The notes below the pieces were generated by a model. The model was given only the letters and a program-made list of their open reading frames with translations, made no database searches and was not told the origin of the DNA. From positions 62,001 to 126,000 of the forward strand of contig NZ_LGDG01000001.1 of the NCBI RefSeq assembly GCF_001279775.1: a DNA stretch of 64,000 nucleotides, in the 5' to 3' direction. The stretch is from Streptomyces sp. MMG1533 (GTDB lineage Bacteria > Actinomycetota > Actinomycetes > Streptomycetales > Streptomycetaceae). A program made the position numbers and the translations under genes. Shown here one piece after another: positions 47,756 to 56,776 of the stretch. How positions within the stretch are numbered: position 1 is the first letter of the stretch; each line of letters starts with the position of its first letter.

Positions 47756-47822
47756 CATGTGGGTCCGCGGCGGCCCGCCGACACGGCCGCGGCCGTCCCC
47801 CGCCCGGGTGGCGTACACGGCC

Positions 47823-47868
47823 GCGCCCCGGGACCGGCACCACCGAGGTGGTACCGGTCCCGGGGCGC
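47823..47868. terminator. 15-bp-stem terminator after aldo/keto reductase gene
   Basis: GCGCCCCGGGACCGG / CCGGTCCCGGGGCGC with an inner ACCAC/GTGGT stem, 16 bp past the leftward aldo/keto reductase stop. It separates that gene from the chitosanase transcript. Confidence 0.85.
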
Positions 47869-47883
47869 CGGGCCGGGGGTAGA

Positions 47884-48717
47884 TCAGCCGTCGAACGCCG
47901 CGGGGTCCGGGCCCAGGCGGCGGTCCTCGTTCAGCGCGCTGATCGCCGCCAGGTCCTCGGCGTCCAGGCTGAAGTCGAAGACCTCGATGTTCTCCTTGAT
48001 CCGGGACGGCGTCACGGACTTCGGGATCACGACGTTGCCGAGCTCGAGGTGCCAGCGCAGCACGACCTGGGCCGGGGTGCGGTCGTGCTTCTGGGCGATG
48101 GCGACGATCGCCGGGACCTCCAGGAGGCCCTTGCCCGAACCGAGCGGCGACCAGGCCTCGGTCGCGATGCCCTGCTCCGCGTGGTACTCGCGGGAGGCGT
48201 GCTGCTGCAGGTGCGGGTGCAGCTCGATCTGGTTGACCGCCGGGATGACGGACGTCTCGGCGATCAGCCGCTCGAGGTGCTCGGGAAGGAAGTTGGACAC
48301 ACCGATGGCGCGCGCCCGGCCGTCGGCGAGGAGCTTCTCGAACGCCCGGTAGGTGTCGACGTACTTGTCCGCGGACGGCACGGGCCAGTGGATCAGGTAG
48401 AGGTCGACGTACTCCAGGCCGAGCTTGGCCAGCGACGTGTCGAAGGCACGCAGCGTGGAGTCGTATCCCTGGTCGCTGTTCCAGAGCTTGGTGGTGACGA
48501 AGACGTCCTCACGGGGGAGTCCGGCGGCCGCGACGGCCTTGCCGGTGCCCTCTTCATTGCCGTAGATCGCCGCTGTGTCGATGCTGCGGTACCCGGCCTC
48601 CAGCGCGGTGGTGACCGCCTGCTCCGCCTCGTCGTCCGGCACCTGCCAGACTCCGAAACCCAGCTGGGGCATCTCGACGCCGTTGTTGAGGATGATCGGG
48701 GGGACCTTGCTGCTCAC
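47884..48717 (-). CDS. aldo/keto reductase (AKR5-type)
   Basis: 277 residues. Catalytic residues are in SIDTAAIYGNE (Asp, Tyr), VFVTTKLWN (Lys) and YLIHWPVP (His); NADPH contacts are in VIPKSVTPSRIKENIEVFDF. This matches 2,5-diketo-gluconate reductase-like AKRs, which reduce small aldehydes or ketones. The GTG start (MSSKVPPIIL) has AAGGATC upstream. Confidence 0.9.
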   Translation of the reverse strand: MSSKVPPIILNNGVEMPQLGFGVWQVPDDEAEQAVTTALEAGYRSIDTAAIYGNEEGTGKAVAAAGLPREDVFVTTKLWNSDQGYDSTLRAFDTSLAKLGLEYVDLYLIHWPVPSADKYVDTYRAFEKLLADGRARAIGVSNFLPEHLERLIAETSVIPAVNQIELHPHLQQHASREYHAEQGIATEAWSPLGSGKGLLEVPAIVAIAQKHDRTPAQVVLRWHLELGNVVIPKSVTPSRIKENIEVFDFSLDAEDLAAISALNEDRRLGPDPAAFDG

Positions 48718-48837
48718 GAGCTCTTGATCCTTACGGTTGTCGTCAGGTGGTACTCCCATCGTCAACGATCACAAGCCGTGGTGCATTCCTGACCGGAGAA
48801 TCGGCCGGTATCAGACGGAATGTGTCGGTGTCGAGCA

Positions 48838-50664
48838 TCATGCGCGGTACAGCGCCTCGACCTCGCTCGCGTAGGCGTTCTCGATCGCCTTGCGCTTGAG
48901 CTTGAGCGACGGGGTCAGCAGGCCGTGCTCCTCGGTGAAGGGCTGGGCGAGTATGCGGAAGGTGCGGATCGACTCGGCCTGCGAGACCAGCGTGTTGGCG
49001 GCGACCACGGCTCGCCGTACCTCCGTCTCCAGGTCCGCGTCGCGCACCAACTCGGCGGGCGGCATCCGTGGTTTGCCGCGCATCGCCAGCCAGTGCTCGA
49101 CGGCCTCCTGGTCGAGGGTGACCAAAGCGGCGATGTACGGGCGGTCGTTGCCGACGACGATGCACTGGGCGACCAGCGGATGGTCGCGCACGCGCTCCTC
49201 CAGCAGGCCGGGGGAGACGCTCTTGCCGCCGGAGGTGACCAGGATCTCCTTCTTGCGGCCGGTGATGGTGAGGTAGCCGTCCTCGTCGAGGGAGCCGAGG
49301 TCGCCGGTGGCGAGCCAGCCGTCGTGCAGGGCCTCGTCGGTGGCCTTGGGGTTGTTGAGGTAGCCCTGGAAGACGTTCTCGCCGCGCAGCCAGATCTCGG
49401 CGTCGTCCGCGATGTGCACGGTCATGCCGGGGATGGCCTGCCCGACGGTGCCGTAGCGGGTGCGCTCGGGAGGGTTGGCGGTCGCCGCGGCGGTGGTCTC
49501 GGTGAGGCCGTAGCCCTCGTAGATGTGCACGCCCGCGCCCGCCCAGAACAGTCCGAGCCTGCGGTCCATCGCCGAACCGCCCGACATCGCCTGCCGGATG
49601 CGGCCGCCCATCGCGGCGCGCACCTTGGAGTAGACGAGCTTGTCGAACACCTGGTGCTGCATGCGCAGCCCCGCCGACGGGCCGGGGCCGATGCCCCAGG
49701 CCTTCGCCTCGACCGCGTCCGCGTACTTCACCGCGACCTCGACGGCCTTCTCGAAGGCCCCCGACCTGCCCTCCTTCTCGGCCTTGCGGCGGGACGCGTT
49801 GAACACCTTCTCGAAGATGTACGGCACGGCGAGGAAGAACGTCGGCTTGAAGGCGGCCAGGTCGGGCAGCAGGGCGGCCGCGTTCAGCTGCGGCTGGTGG
49901 CCGAACTTGACCTTGCCGCGGATCGCGGCGACCTGGACCATCCGTCCGAAGACGTGCGCCAGCGGCAGGAACAGCAGGGTCGCCGCCTCGTCGCCCTTCT
50001 TGGAGTGGAACACCGGCTCCCAGCGCTCGATGACCGTGTCCGCCTCGTACATGAAGTTGCCGTGCGAGATGACGCAGCCCTTGGGGCGGCCGGTGGTGCC
50101 CGAGGTGTAGATGATCGTCGCGACCGAGTCGGGGGTGACCGCCTGCCGGTGCCGGTGCACCACGTCGTCGTCGAGGTGGGCGCCGGAGTCGTACAACTCC
50201 TGTACGGCGCCCGCGTCCAGCTGCCACAGCCGGCGCAGTTGCGGCAGCCGGTCGATGACGGTGGCGATCGTCATCGCGTGGTCCTCGTGCTCCACGATGG
50301 CCGCCGTGCACTCGGCGTCGTACAGCATCCAGAAACACTGCTCGGCCGAGGAGGTGGGGTAGACCGGCACCACCTGGGCACCGATCGTCCACAGGGCGAA
50401 GTCGAACAGCGTCCACTCGTAGCGGGTGGGGGACATGATCGCGACGCGGTCGCCGAAGCGGATGCCCTGGGCGAGCAGGCCCTTGGCGAGGGCAAGGACC
50501 TCGTCGCGGAACTCGGCGGCGGTCACGTCCCGCCACTGCCCGGTCTCGTCCTTGCGGCCGAGCGCGATGAACAGCGGATCCTCCTGGGCATGCTGGAAGA
50601 CGACGTCGGCCAGGCCGCCCACCGGCGGTGCCAACGCCAACGGAGGGTTGGTGAACTCGCGCAA
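48838..50664 (-). CDS. long-chain fatty acid-CoA ligase (AMP-binding)
   Basis: 608 residues from the TTG at 50664 (LREFTNPPLALAPP), preceded by GGGGAG; an upstream GTG is possible. Adenylate-forming motifs: IIYTSGTTGRPKGCVISH, YEGYGLTETTAAATANPP, GWLATGDLGSLDEDGYLTITGRKKEILVTSGGK with the conserved C-terminal Lys in LKLKRK. The length and linker insert (KAEKEGRSGAFEKAVEVAVKYADA) match the FadD15-type ligases that activate long-chain fatty acids for lipid synthesis or degradation. Confidence 0.9.
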   Translation of the reverse strand: MREFTNPPLALAPPVGGLADVVFQHAQEDPLFIALGRKDETGQWRDVTAAEFRDEVLALAKGLLAQGIRFGDRVAIMSPTRYEWTLFDFALWTIGAQVVPVYPTSSAEQCFWMLYDAECTAAIVEHEDHAMTIATVIDRLPQLRRLWQLDAGAVQELYDSGAHLDDDVVHRHRQAVTPDSVATIIYTSGTTGRPKGCVISHGNFMYEADTVIERWEPVFHSKKGDEAATLLFLPLAHVFGRMVQVAAIRGKVKFGHQPQLNAAALLPDLAAFKPTFFLAVPYIFEKVFNASRRKAEKEGRSGAFEKAVEVAVKYADAVEAKAWGIGPGPSAGLRMQHQVFDKLVYSKVRAAMGGRIRQAMSGGSAMDRRLGLFWAGAGVHIYEGYGLTETTAAATANPPERTRYGTVGQAIPGMTVHIADDAEIWLRGENVFQGYLNNPKATDEALHDGWLATGDLGSLDEDGYLTITGRKKEILVTSGGKSVSPGLLEERVRDHPLVAQCIVVGNDRPYIAALVTLDQEAVEHWLAMRGKPRMPPAELVRDADLETEVRRAVVAANTLVSQAESIRTFRILAQPFTEEHGLLTPSLKLKRKAIENAYASEVEALYRA

Positions 50665-50882
50665 TCCCCGCTCCCCGCCTCTGGTGACGCTCCGCACAGC
50701 GCCGTGAAAGCTACCCCACCCGGGGAACGGGCGGGAGGGGGGCCGAAATCGAGCACTGCTCACGTATGCACTGGTCAGTGGCGGAAAATGCGCTCACATG
50801 GGGAAGGGTCGGACAGAAAACTGACGGTTGGGTAAGTTTCGGTGCCGCAATCTCCACCGAATCTGTACGACCTGATTACGGC

Positions 50883-50915
50883 CATCGCGACGGCTGGATG
50901 ACGTCCGTCGCGATG
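50883..50915. terminator. 11-bp hairpin after MFS gene
   Basis: CATCGCGACGG / CCGTCGCGATG with an 11-nt loop, 35 bp past the MFS stop. The rest of 50665-50949 is AT-richer and would hold the acyl-CoA ligase promoter; no gene is seen. Confidence 0.55.
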
Positions 50916-50949
50916 ACCCGATCATGTCCGCCGGGCCGGGCCGGCGGCC

Positions 50950-52449
50950 TCATCCGTGCTGTGCGGCCCTCTCCTCTGTCAGCGTCGGAGCGGCCGGATC
51001 CGTCACACGGGTCCGTGCCGCCCGTGGAGTCCTGACCAGCGCGAGCACCAGCACTCCCGCGAGCACGGCCACCACGCCGGCGACCAGTGCCGCCCGGTCG
51101 AGCCCCGCGGCGAAGGCCGCCCGGAGGGTGTGCTCGGAGAAGGCGCCCCCCAGTGCCTCGGCGCCGCCGCCCGCCAGGGCGTGGGCCGCGTCGTGCGGCA
51201 GGCTGTCCTGCATCCGGGAGGTCAGGACCGTGCCGCACAGCGCGATACCGATGGCGTATCCGAGCTGCCGGAACGTGTTGACCGCGCCGCCCGCCATGCC
51301 CGCCCGCTCCGCCGGCACCGCGGCCAGCGCGGCGCCCGCGATGCCGGGCGACACCAGCCCCGTACCGGCACCCACCAGCATCAGACCCGGAATCAGCGCC
51401 GTCGCACCGGAGTCCGCGTCCAGGCCCGCCATGCAGAACTGGCCGGCGCCGATCAGCAGCAGCCCGCCGCCGATGGTGAACCGGACCGGCACCCCGTGCA
51501 GCAACCGGCCCCCGACCGCCGCCACCACGAACGAGGCGAGCGACATCCACAGGAACACCAGGCCACCGCGCACCGCGCTCATTCCGAGCATCGTCTGCAG
51601 CCAGATGGAGGTGTACGCCAGCACACCGAACGCCGCACCGTTGAAGGCGAGCGCGCCCGCCATGACGCCCGAGAACGCGGGCTTGGTGAACAGCCGTAGA
51701 TCGAGCAGCGGGTCCGTGCCGCGCCGTTCGACGACGAGGAAGCCCGCCAGCGCCACGACCGCCACCGCGAACCAGGCGAGCGTGCCGCCGGCGGCCCAGC
51801 CGTGCGAACCGGCCCGCACCGCCCCGTACGTCACCGCGCCGGCGAAGGCCGCGAAGGTCACCGTGCCCGCCCAGTCGACACGCCGCCCCTGCCGGCCCCG
51901 CGACTCGGGAACGACCCGCAGCGTCAGCCAGACCGCCGCCACACTGACCGGCAGGTTCACGAAGAAGATCCACCGCCAGCCCGGCCCGTCGGTGAGCAGC
52001 CCGCCGGCCAGCGGCCCGACCGCGGCCGCCGCACCGCTGACCGCGCCCCACACCCCCAGCGCCGTCGACCGCTGCCGCCCCTGGTAGACCGACCCCAGCA
52101 GCGGCAGCGTCGTGGCGAACATCGCCGCAGCGCCCACGCCCTGCCGTCCACGCGCGGCGACCAGCATCTCCGGCCCGGTCGCCAGCCCGCACAGCAGTGA
52201 CGCGCCGGCGAACAGGACCACGCCCATGACGTGCACCCGCCGCCGCCCGAGCACGTCGGCCGCGGCCCCCACCCCGAGCAGCAGCGCCGCCAGCGCCAGC
52301 GCGTACCCGTCCATCACCCACTGCAGATCGCTCAGCGACGCGTCCAGCGCCCGTGCCATGTCCGGCAGTGCCACGACCGCGATCGTCACGTCGAGCAACA
52401 ACATGAACGTCCCCAGGCACACCGCCGTCAGCGGCCCCCATGCACGCAT
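50950..52449 (-). CDS. MFS exporter of the DHA2 (EmrB/QacA) type
   Basis: 499 residues with about 14 membrane helices. The first is followed by LDVTIAVVALPDMARALDASLSDLQWVMDGYALALAA (motif D1 of DHA2), and RGRQGVGAAAMFATTLPLLGSVYQ matches motif C. Such transporters expel drugs or metabolites with proton exchange. Start ATG at 52449 behind GGGGAG. An Lrp-type regulator is divergently encoded 111 bp away and is the likely controller. Confidence 0.9.
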   Translation of the reverse strand: MRAWGPLTAVCLGTFMLLLDVTIAVVALPDMARALDASLSDLQWVMDGYALALAALLLGVGAAADVLGRRRVHVMGVVLFAGASLLCGLATGPEMLVAARGRQGVGAAAMFATTLPLLGSVYQGRQRSTALGVWGAVSGAAAAVGPLAGGLLTDGPGWRWIFFVNLPVSVAAVWLTLRVVPESRGRQGRRVDWAGTVTFAAFAGAVTYGAVRAGSHGWAAGGTLAWFAVAVVALAGFLVVERRGTDPLLDLRLFTKPAFSGVMAGALAFNGAAFGVLAYTSIWLQTMLGMSAVRGGLVFLWMSLASFVVAAVGGRLLHGVPVRFTIGGGLLLIGAGQFCMAGLDADSGATALIPGLMLVGAGTGLVSPGIAGAALAAVPAERAGMAGGAVNTFRQLGYAIGIALCGTVLTSRMQDSLPHDAAHALAGGGAEALGGAFSEHTLRAAFAAGLDRAALVAGVVAVLAGVLVLALVRTPRAARTRVTDPAAPTLTEERAAQHG

Positions 52450-52560
52450 CTCCCCAACTCCCTCTGTGATGTGTGTGCTGCCTCCGTACGATGGGGCGCA
52501 CACGGCCGATCGCAGCGGTATCGGACCGCCTGGTGCCGGAATCCGACAGAGGTGAGCGGA

Positions 52561-53541
52561 ATGAAGATGGAATCCCACACCTTCGACGAGCTCGATCTGC
52601 AGTTGCTGGACGCGCTGGAGGTCGACGGCCGTGCCTCCTTCAGCCGGCTCGGGTCGGTGCTCGGCGTCTCCGACCAGACCGTCGCGCGCCGCTACCGCAG
52701 GCTGTACGCCGAGGGCGGCCTGCGAGTGGTCGCCGTCCGGGACGCCGAACGCCTCGGGCAGGACCAGTGGACCCTGCGGCTGCGCTGTGTCCCCGACAGC
52801 GCCCTGGCCATCGCGGACGCGCTCGCCAAGCGGCCCGACACCAACTGGATCGGCCTCGCCGCGGGCGGCACCGAGGTGATCGTCAGCACCCGGCCGCGCA
52901 GCGCCGGCGATCGTGACGACCTGCTGCCCGGCAAACTCCCGCGCACGCCGCGTGTCATGGAGATCCGCGCCCACCAGACGCTGCACCGCTTCTACGGCGG
53001 CCCGAGCGGCTGGCTGCGCAAGTTCGCCGCGCTCACCGAGGACCAGGTCGCCGCGCTCCGGCCCGAACCGGTCTCCACCGAGGGCCCCGCGCGCATCGAC
53101 CCCCAGGACGAGCCCCTGGTCGCCGCTCTGGAGCAGGACGGTCGGGCCACCTACCCCGAACTCCAGCGCGCCACCGGTCGTTCGGAGTCCGCCGTCAAAC
53201 GCCGCCTCGCCGCGCTGCTCGCCTGCGGTGCGGTCTACATCGACGTGGAGTACCACTCCGAGACGATCGGCTACCCGCTCGCCGCCGTCCTGTGGATCAC
53301 CACCACCCCCGCCGCCCTGCACTCCGTCGGCGAGGCCCTCGCCACCCACGACGAGATCGCCCACGCCGCCGCCACCGCCGGCCCCTCCAACCTCATCGCC
53401 ACCGCCGTGGTCAGGAGTACGGCGCACTTGTACGCCTACCTCAGCGGCCCGCTCGGCCACCTGGACGGGGTCCAGCACGTGGAGGCCTCGCCGTTCCTGC
53501 GGCGGGTGAAGCAGCTCACCTACCAGCGGCCGTTGCGCTGA
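52561..53541 (+). CDS. Lrp/AsnC-family regulator, double domain
   Basis: 326 residues, twice the usual Lrp length: two HTH plus ligand (RAM-like) units. The first HTH is FDELDLQLLDALEVDGRASFSRLGSVLGVSDQTVARRYRRL; the second begins at about 180 with IDPQDEPLVAALEQDGRATYPELQRATGRSESAVKRRL. Divergent from the MFS exporter, which it presumably controls in response to an amino acid-like ligand. Confidence 0.88.
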   Translation: MKMESHTFDELDLQLLDALEVDGRASFSRLGSVLGVSDQTVARRYRRLYAEGGLRVVAVRDAERLGQDQWTLRLRCVPDSALAIADALAKRPDTNWIGLAAGGTEVIVSTRPRSAGDRDDLLPGKLPRTPRVMEIRAHQTLHRFYGGPSGWLRKFAALTEDQVAALRPEPVSTEGPARIDPQDEPLVAALEQDGRATYPELQRATGRSESAVKRRLAALLACGAVYIDVEYHSETIGYPLAAVLWITTTPAALHSVGEALATHDEIAHAAATAGPSNLIATAVVRSTAHLYAYLSGPLGHLDGVQHVEASPFLRRVKQLTYQRPLR

Positions 53542-53562
53542 CGCCCGTGTCGCCGTCCCGCG

Positions 53563-54426
53563 CTACCGCCGGTGCAGCCGGTCCCCGCCCGCCAGGATCG
53601 CCGTCGCCAGCGCGTCGGCCGCGCCCTGGGCGGCCGTCCGGCGGCGGCCGTGGACCAGGACGAAGTCGACGCGGCCGAGTTCCGGAAGGCCCGACCGGTC
53701 GGGGACGCGTACCAGGCCGGGCGGGATCAGGCCCCGGGAGTGGGCCATCACGCCCAGGCCCGCGCGGGCCGCGGCGACCAGCCCGTTGAGGCTGGCGCTG
53801 GTGCATGCGACGCGCCACGCCCGCCCCTGCCGCTCCAGCGCCTCCAGGGCGAGCGCCCGGGTGATGCCGGGCGGCGGGTACACGATCAACGGCACCGGCC
53901 GGTCCGCGTCGAGGCGCAGGCGTTCCGCGCCGATCCACACCAGTTCGTCGTGCCAGACCAGCTGTCCGCGCGGATCCTCGGGACGTCGCTTCGCCAGCAC
54001 CAGGTCCAGTTTCCCGGCCGCCAACTGCTCGTGCAGCGTGCCCGACAGCTCGACCGTCAGCTCCAGGTCGACTTCGGGATGGTCGTGCCGGAAGCCCTCC
54101 AGGATCTCCGGCAGCCGGGTCAGTACGAAGTCCTCCGACGCGCCGAACCGCAGTCGGCCGCGCACCCGCGTCCCCGTGAAGAACGCCGACGCCTGCTCGT
54201 GCACCTCCAGGATCCGGCGGGCGAAGCCGAGCATCGCCTCGCCGTCCTCCGTCAGCTCCACCGAGTGGGTGTCCCGGGTGAACAGCTGCCGTCCGGTGGC
54301 GTCCTCCAGCCTTCGTACATGCTGGCTGACGGTGGACTGGCGCAACCCCAGCCGCCGGGCGGCCTGCGTGAAGCTGAGCGTCTGGGCCACCGCGAGGAAC
54401 GTACGCAGCTGGGAGGGGTCGTACAC
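53563..54426 (-). CDS. LysR-family transcriptional regulator
   Basis: 287 residues from the GTG at 54426. HTH LRTFLAVAQTLSFTQAARRLGLRQSTVSQHVRRLEDATGRQLF; the effector domain begins GRLRFGASEDFVLTRLPEILEGFRHDHPEVDLEL. The divergent neighbour, a bile acid:sodium symporter (BASS) transporter gene, is the probable target; the 130-bp gap contains GCGGTATGCCGGATTCCC at 54464-54481, similar to other GGTATGC words. No clear ribosome site. Confidence 0.9.
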   Translation of the reverse strand: MYDPSQLRTFLAVAQTLSFTQAARRLGLRQSTVSQHVRRLEDATGRQLFTRDTHSVELTEDGEAMLGFARRILEVHEQASAFFTGTRVRGRLRFGASEDFVLTRLPEILEGFRHDHPEVDLELTVELSGTLHEQLAAGKLDLVLAKRRPEDPRGQLVWHDELVWIGAERLRLDADRPVPLIVYPPPGITRALALEALERQGRAWRVACTSASLNGLVAAARAGLGVMAHSRGLIPPGLVRVPDRSGLPELGRVDFVLVHGRRRTAAQGAADALATAILAGGDRLHRR

Positions 54427-54559
54427 GAAACCCAGGCTATCGCGGAACGTGATGACAGTGAGTGCGGTATGCCGGATTCCCGATCGCCGGGTGAGGGAGC
54501 AGGATGGAGCGGGGACCCGTGACCCCGTACCGCCGACAGCACCGAGTATGTGGAGCACC

Positions 54560-55600
54560 GTGAAACGCCTGCGATGGCCGAGTTGGATGCCGATCGACCC
54601 GTACATCCTGCTGCTGCTCGGGACGGTGGGCCTCGCGGCTCTCCTCCCGGCGCGCGGGACGGCGGCCGACGTGGCCTCCGGAGCCTCCACGGGCGCGATC
54701 GCCTTCCTCTTCTTCCTCTACGGCGCCCGCCTGTCCACCCGTGAGGCGCTGGACGGGCTCAAGCACTGGCGACTCCACGTCACCGTCCTGGCCTGCACCT
54801 TCCTCGTGTTCCCGCTGCTCGGTCTCGCCGCCCGCGGACTGGTCCCCGTCTTCCTGACCGACCCGCTCTACCAGGGTCTGCTCTTCCTCACGCTCGTCCC
54901 GTCGACCATCCAGTCGTCGATCGCCTTCACCTCGATGGCCCGCGGAAACGTTCCCGCCGCGATCTGCGCCGGCTCGTTCTCCTCCCTGGTGGGCATCGTC
55001 ATCACCCCGCTGCTGGCGGCCGCCCTGCTCGGCAGCAGCGCCGGCGGGTTCTCCGCCGACTCGCTGCTGGAGATCGTGCTCCAGCTGCTGGTGCCGTTCC
55101 TCGCCGGGCAACTGCTGCGCCGCTGGATCGGCGGCTTCGTCGCCCGGCACAAGAAGGTCCTCGGTCTGGTCGACCGCGGCTCGATCCTCCTCGTCGTCTA
55201 CACGGCGTTCAGCGAGGGCATGGTCCAGGGCATCTGGCACCAGGTGAGCCCCGTCCGGCTGGGCGGCCTGATGATCGTCGAGGCCGTGATCCTCGCCGTG
55301 ATGCTGGCCCTGACCTGGTACGGCAGCAAGGCGCTCCGCTTCAACCGCGAGGACCGGATCGCGATCCAGTTCGCCGGCTCGAAGAAGTCCCTCGCCTCCG
55401 GGCTGCCCATGGCGAGCGTCCTGTTCGGCGCACACGCCTCGCTGGCCGTGCTGCCGCTGATGCTCTTCCACCAGATGCAGCTGATGGTGTGCGCGGTGAT
55501 CGCCAAGCGCCGCTCGCACGACCCTCAGGAGGAGGTCACCGCGTCGACGCCGGCCGCAGGGTCACGAACCGCGGTCGGTACAGGGACACGTTCCGGTTGA
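54560..55600 (+). CDS. bile acid:sodium symporter (BASS) family transporter
   Basis: 346 residues with about ten hydrophobic helices (YILLLLGTVGLAALLPA, GAIAFLFFLYGARLS, VTVLACTFLVFPLLGLAARG...). FLTLVPSTIQSSIAFTSMARGN is the conserved crossover with polar residues for Na+ and organic anions. A GTG at 54560 (VKRLRWPSW) or ATG at 54548 is the start; GGAG lies just before the GTG. The 3' end overlaps the convergent DUF4185 gene by 65 bp. Confidence 0.85.
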   Translation: MKRLRWPSWMPIDPYILLLLGTVGLAALLPARGTAADVASGASTGAIAFLFFLYGARLSTREALDGLKHWRLHVTVLACTFLVFPLLGLAARGLVPVFLTDPLYQGLLFLTLVPSTIQSSIAFTSMARGNVPAAICAGSFSSLVGIVITPLLAAALLGSSAGGFSADSLLEIVLQLLVPFLAGQLLRRWIGGFVARHKKVLGLVDRGSILLVVYTAFSEGMVQGIWHQVSPVRLGGLMIVEAVILAVMLALTWYGSKALRFNREDRIAIQFAGSKKSLASGLPMASVLFGAHASLAVLPLMLFHQMQLMVCAVIAKRRSHDPQEEVTASTPAAGSRTAVGTGTRSG

Positions 55601-56765
55601 GCTGCGCCGCCGCGCCCGTCGCTTCCAGCCAGTTGACGTCGTAGCTCAGCACCAGCCTTCCGTCTTCGCTGAGTTCGGGGTGCACCTGGGGGTTGTAGGC
55701 GGCGACCTGGCCCGGCGGCAGCGACGGCGTGAAGTCCTTCGCCGGGCCGTACCAGGGCCCGGTGGGCGAGCAGGCCCAGTACGAGGTCACCGTGGTCAGC
55801 CCCCGGGCCCCCGCCGCCATCGTGAACAGCATGTACGTCCCACCCACCCGCACCACCGAGAACGCGCTGCCCACCCCGGAGCGCCGCCCGTCCCCGAGCA
55901 CGGCCCCCGGTCGGGCGCGCGCCGCCCAGGCGGAGCCGTCCCAGTACTCCCAGGCGGCGGGGTCCCCGAGCCCGCCCTCGGGCACCCGCGCCACGTATGC
56001 CTGCGAGGCGGGCCGGGACGCGGCCTGCCCGTCGTCGCCGCCGAACACGTACGTCCACCCGCCCTTCTCGACCAGCGTGGTGCCGAACAGCACCCGCCGG
56101 GACGGATCCTGGACGAGCTGCTGGTCGAGCACCTTGACGACCGACTCGACCCGCAGGTCGGGCAGGGACAGCGTGGCGACCTCGGTGGCGGTGGGCACCC
56201 CGTAGATCCACGGCGCCGGCCCGGCCGTCCGCACCCACAGCAGCACCCGCAGCACCTGTTCGGAGGAGCCGGGGGAGCGGGGCTCGACGCGGGCCGCGAC
56301 CGGCCAACGCCACTGGTTCGGGCCCGGGTCGGGGAAGAGCGGCGCGGGCAGCGTGGCCGTGAGTCGCCCGTCGTCCATCAGCACGGCGGAGTTGCGCACC
56401 AGGGGCGCCGTCCCGTCCCGCCAGGCGTAGGACTCGCCGACCGGGTTGGGCGGGCCGTGCACCTGGCCGAGGTAGGTGTCGGAGAACAGCCACAGCAGCC
56501 GTCCGTCCGGCAGCCGCACCGAGTGCGTGCCGTCGCCGCCGGTCCAGTCGTCGGTGCGGGTGGCGTCGTCGCCGTAGCGGGCGAACTCCGCGGTGAGACG
56601 GTCGTTCGTCGACCACGAGCCGACGGTATGCGGTATACAGTCTCCCGGATTCTGTCGATTGTCGTCGTCGGGCAGCGCGCTGAGCAGCACCGCCGCGAGA
56701 ACCAGGGCCATCAGCAGGCCGACCCCGACTCCCGTCCGCTGGCGTGCTCGTACGTCCTCGGGCAC
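55536..56765 (-). CDS. DUF4185 domain protein, membrane-anchored
   Basis: 409 residues: one N-terminal membrane helix (TGVGVGLLMALVLAAVLLSAL), then a beta-propeller-like region with LLWLFSDTYLGQVHG, FGTTLVEKGGWTYVFGGDDGQ and YSYWACSPTGPWYGP typical of DUF4185, related to GH43-like folds. It starts 11 bp after the sialidase stop, so it is the second gene of a sialidase operon and may bind or process released glycans; that is inference. The region after the anchor has a rare-codon patch (AAT CGA CAG AAT CCG GGA GAC TGT ATA CCG CAT). Confidence 0.75.
   Translation of the reverse strand: MPEDVRARQRTGVGVGLLMALVLAAVLLSALPDDDNRQNPGDCIPHTVGSWSTNDRLTAEFARYGDDATRTDDWTGGDGTHSVRLPDGRLLWLFSDTYLGQVHGPPNPVGESYAWRDGTAPLVRNSAVLMDDGRLTATLPAPLFPDPGPNQWRWPVAARVEPRSPGSSEQVLRVLLWVRTAGPAPWIYGVPTATEVATLSLPDLRVESVVKVLDQQLVQDPSRRVLFGTTLVEKGGWTYVFGGDDGQAASRPASQAYVARVPEGGLGDPAAWEYWDGSAWAARARPGAVLGDGRRSGVGSAFSVVRVGGTYMLFTMAAGARGLTTVTSYWACSPTGPWYGPAKDFTPSLPPGQVAAYNPQVHPELSEDGRLVLSYDVNWLEATGAAAQLNRNVSLYRPRFVTLRPASTR
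56621..56667. other. A/T-codon patch with GGTATGCGGTATACAG
   Basis: CGACGGTATGCGGTATACAGTCTCCCGGATTCTGTCG, within the DUF4185 gene just after the membrane anchor. It combines GTATGC and GTATAC words. Confidence 0.5.
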
Positions 56766-56776
56766 GCTCCGCGACG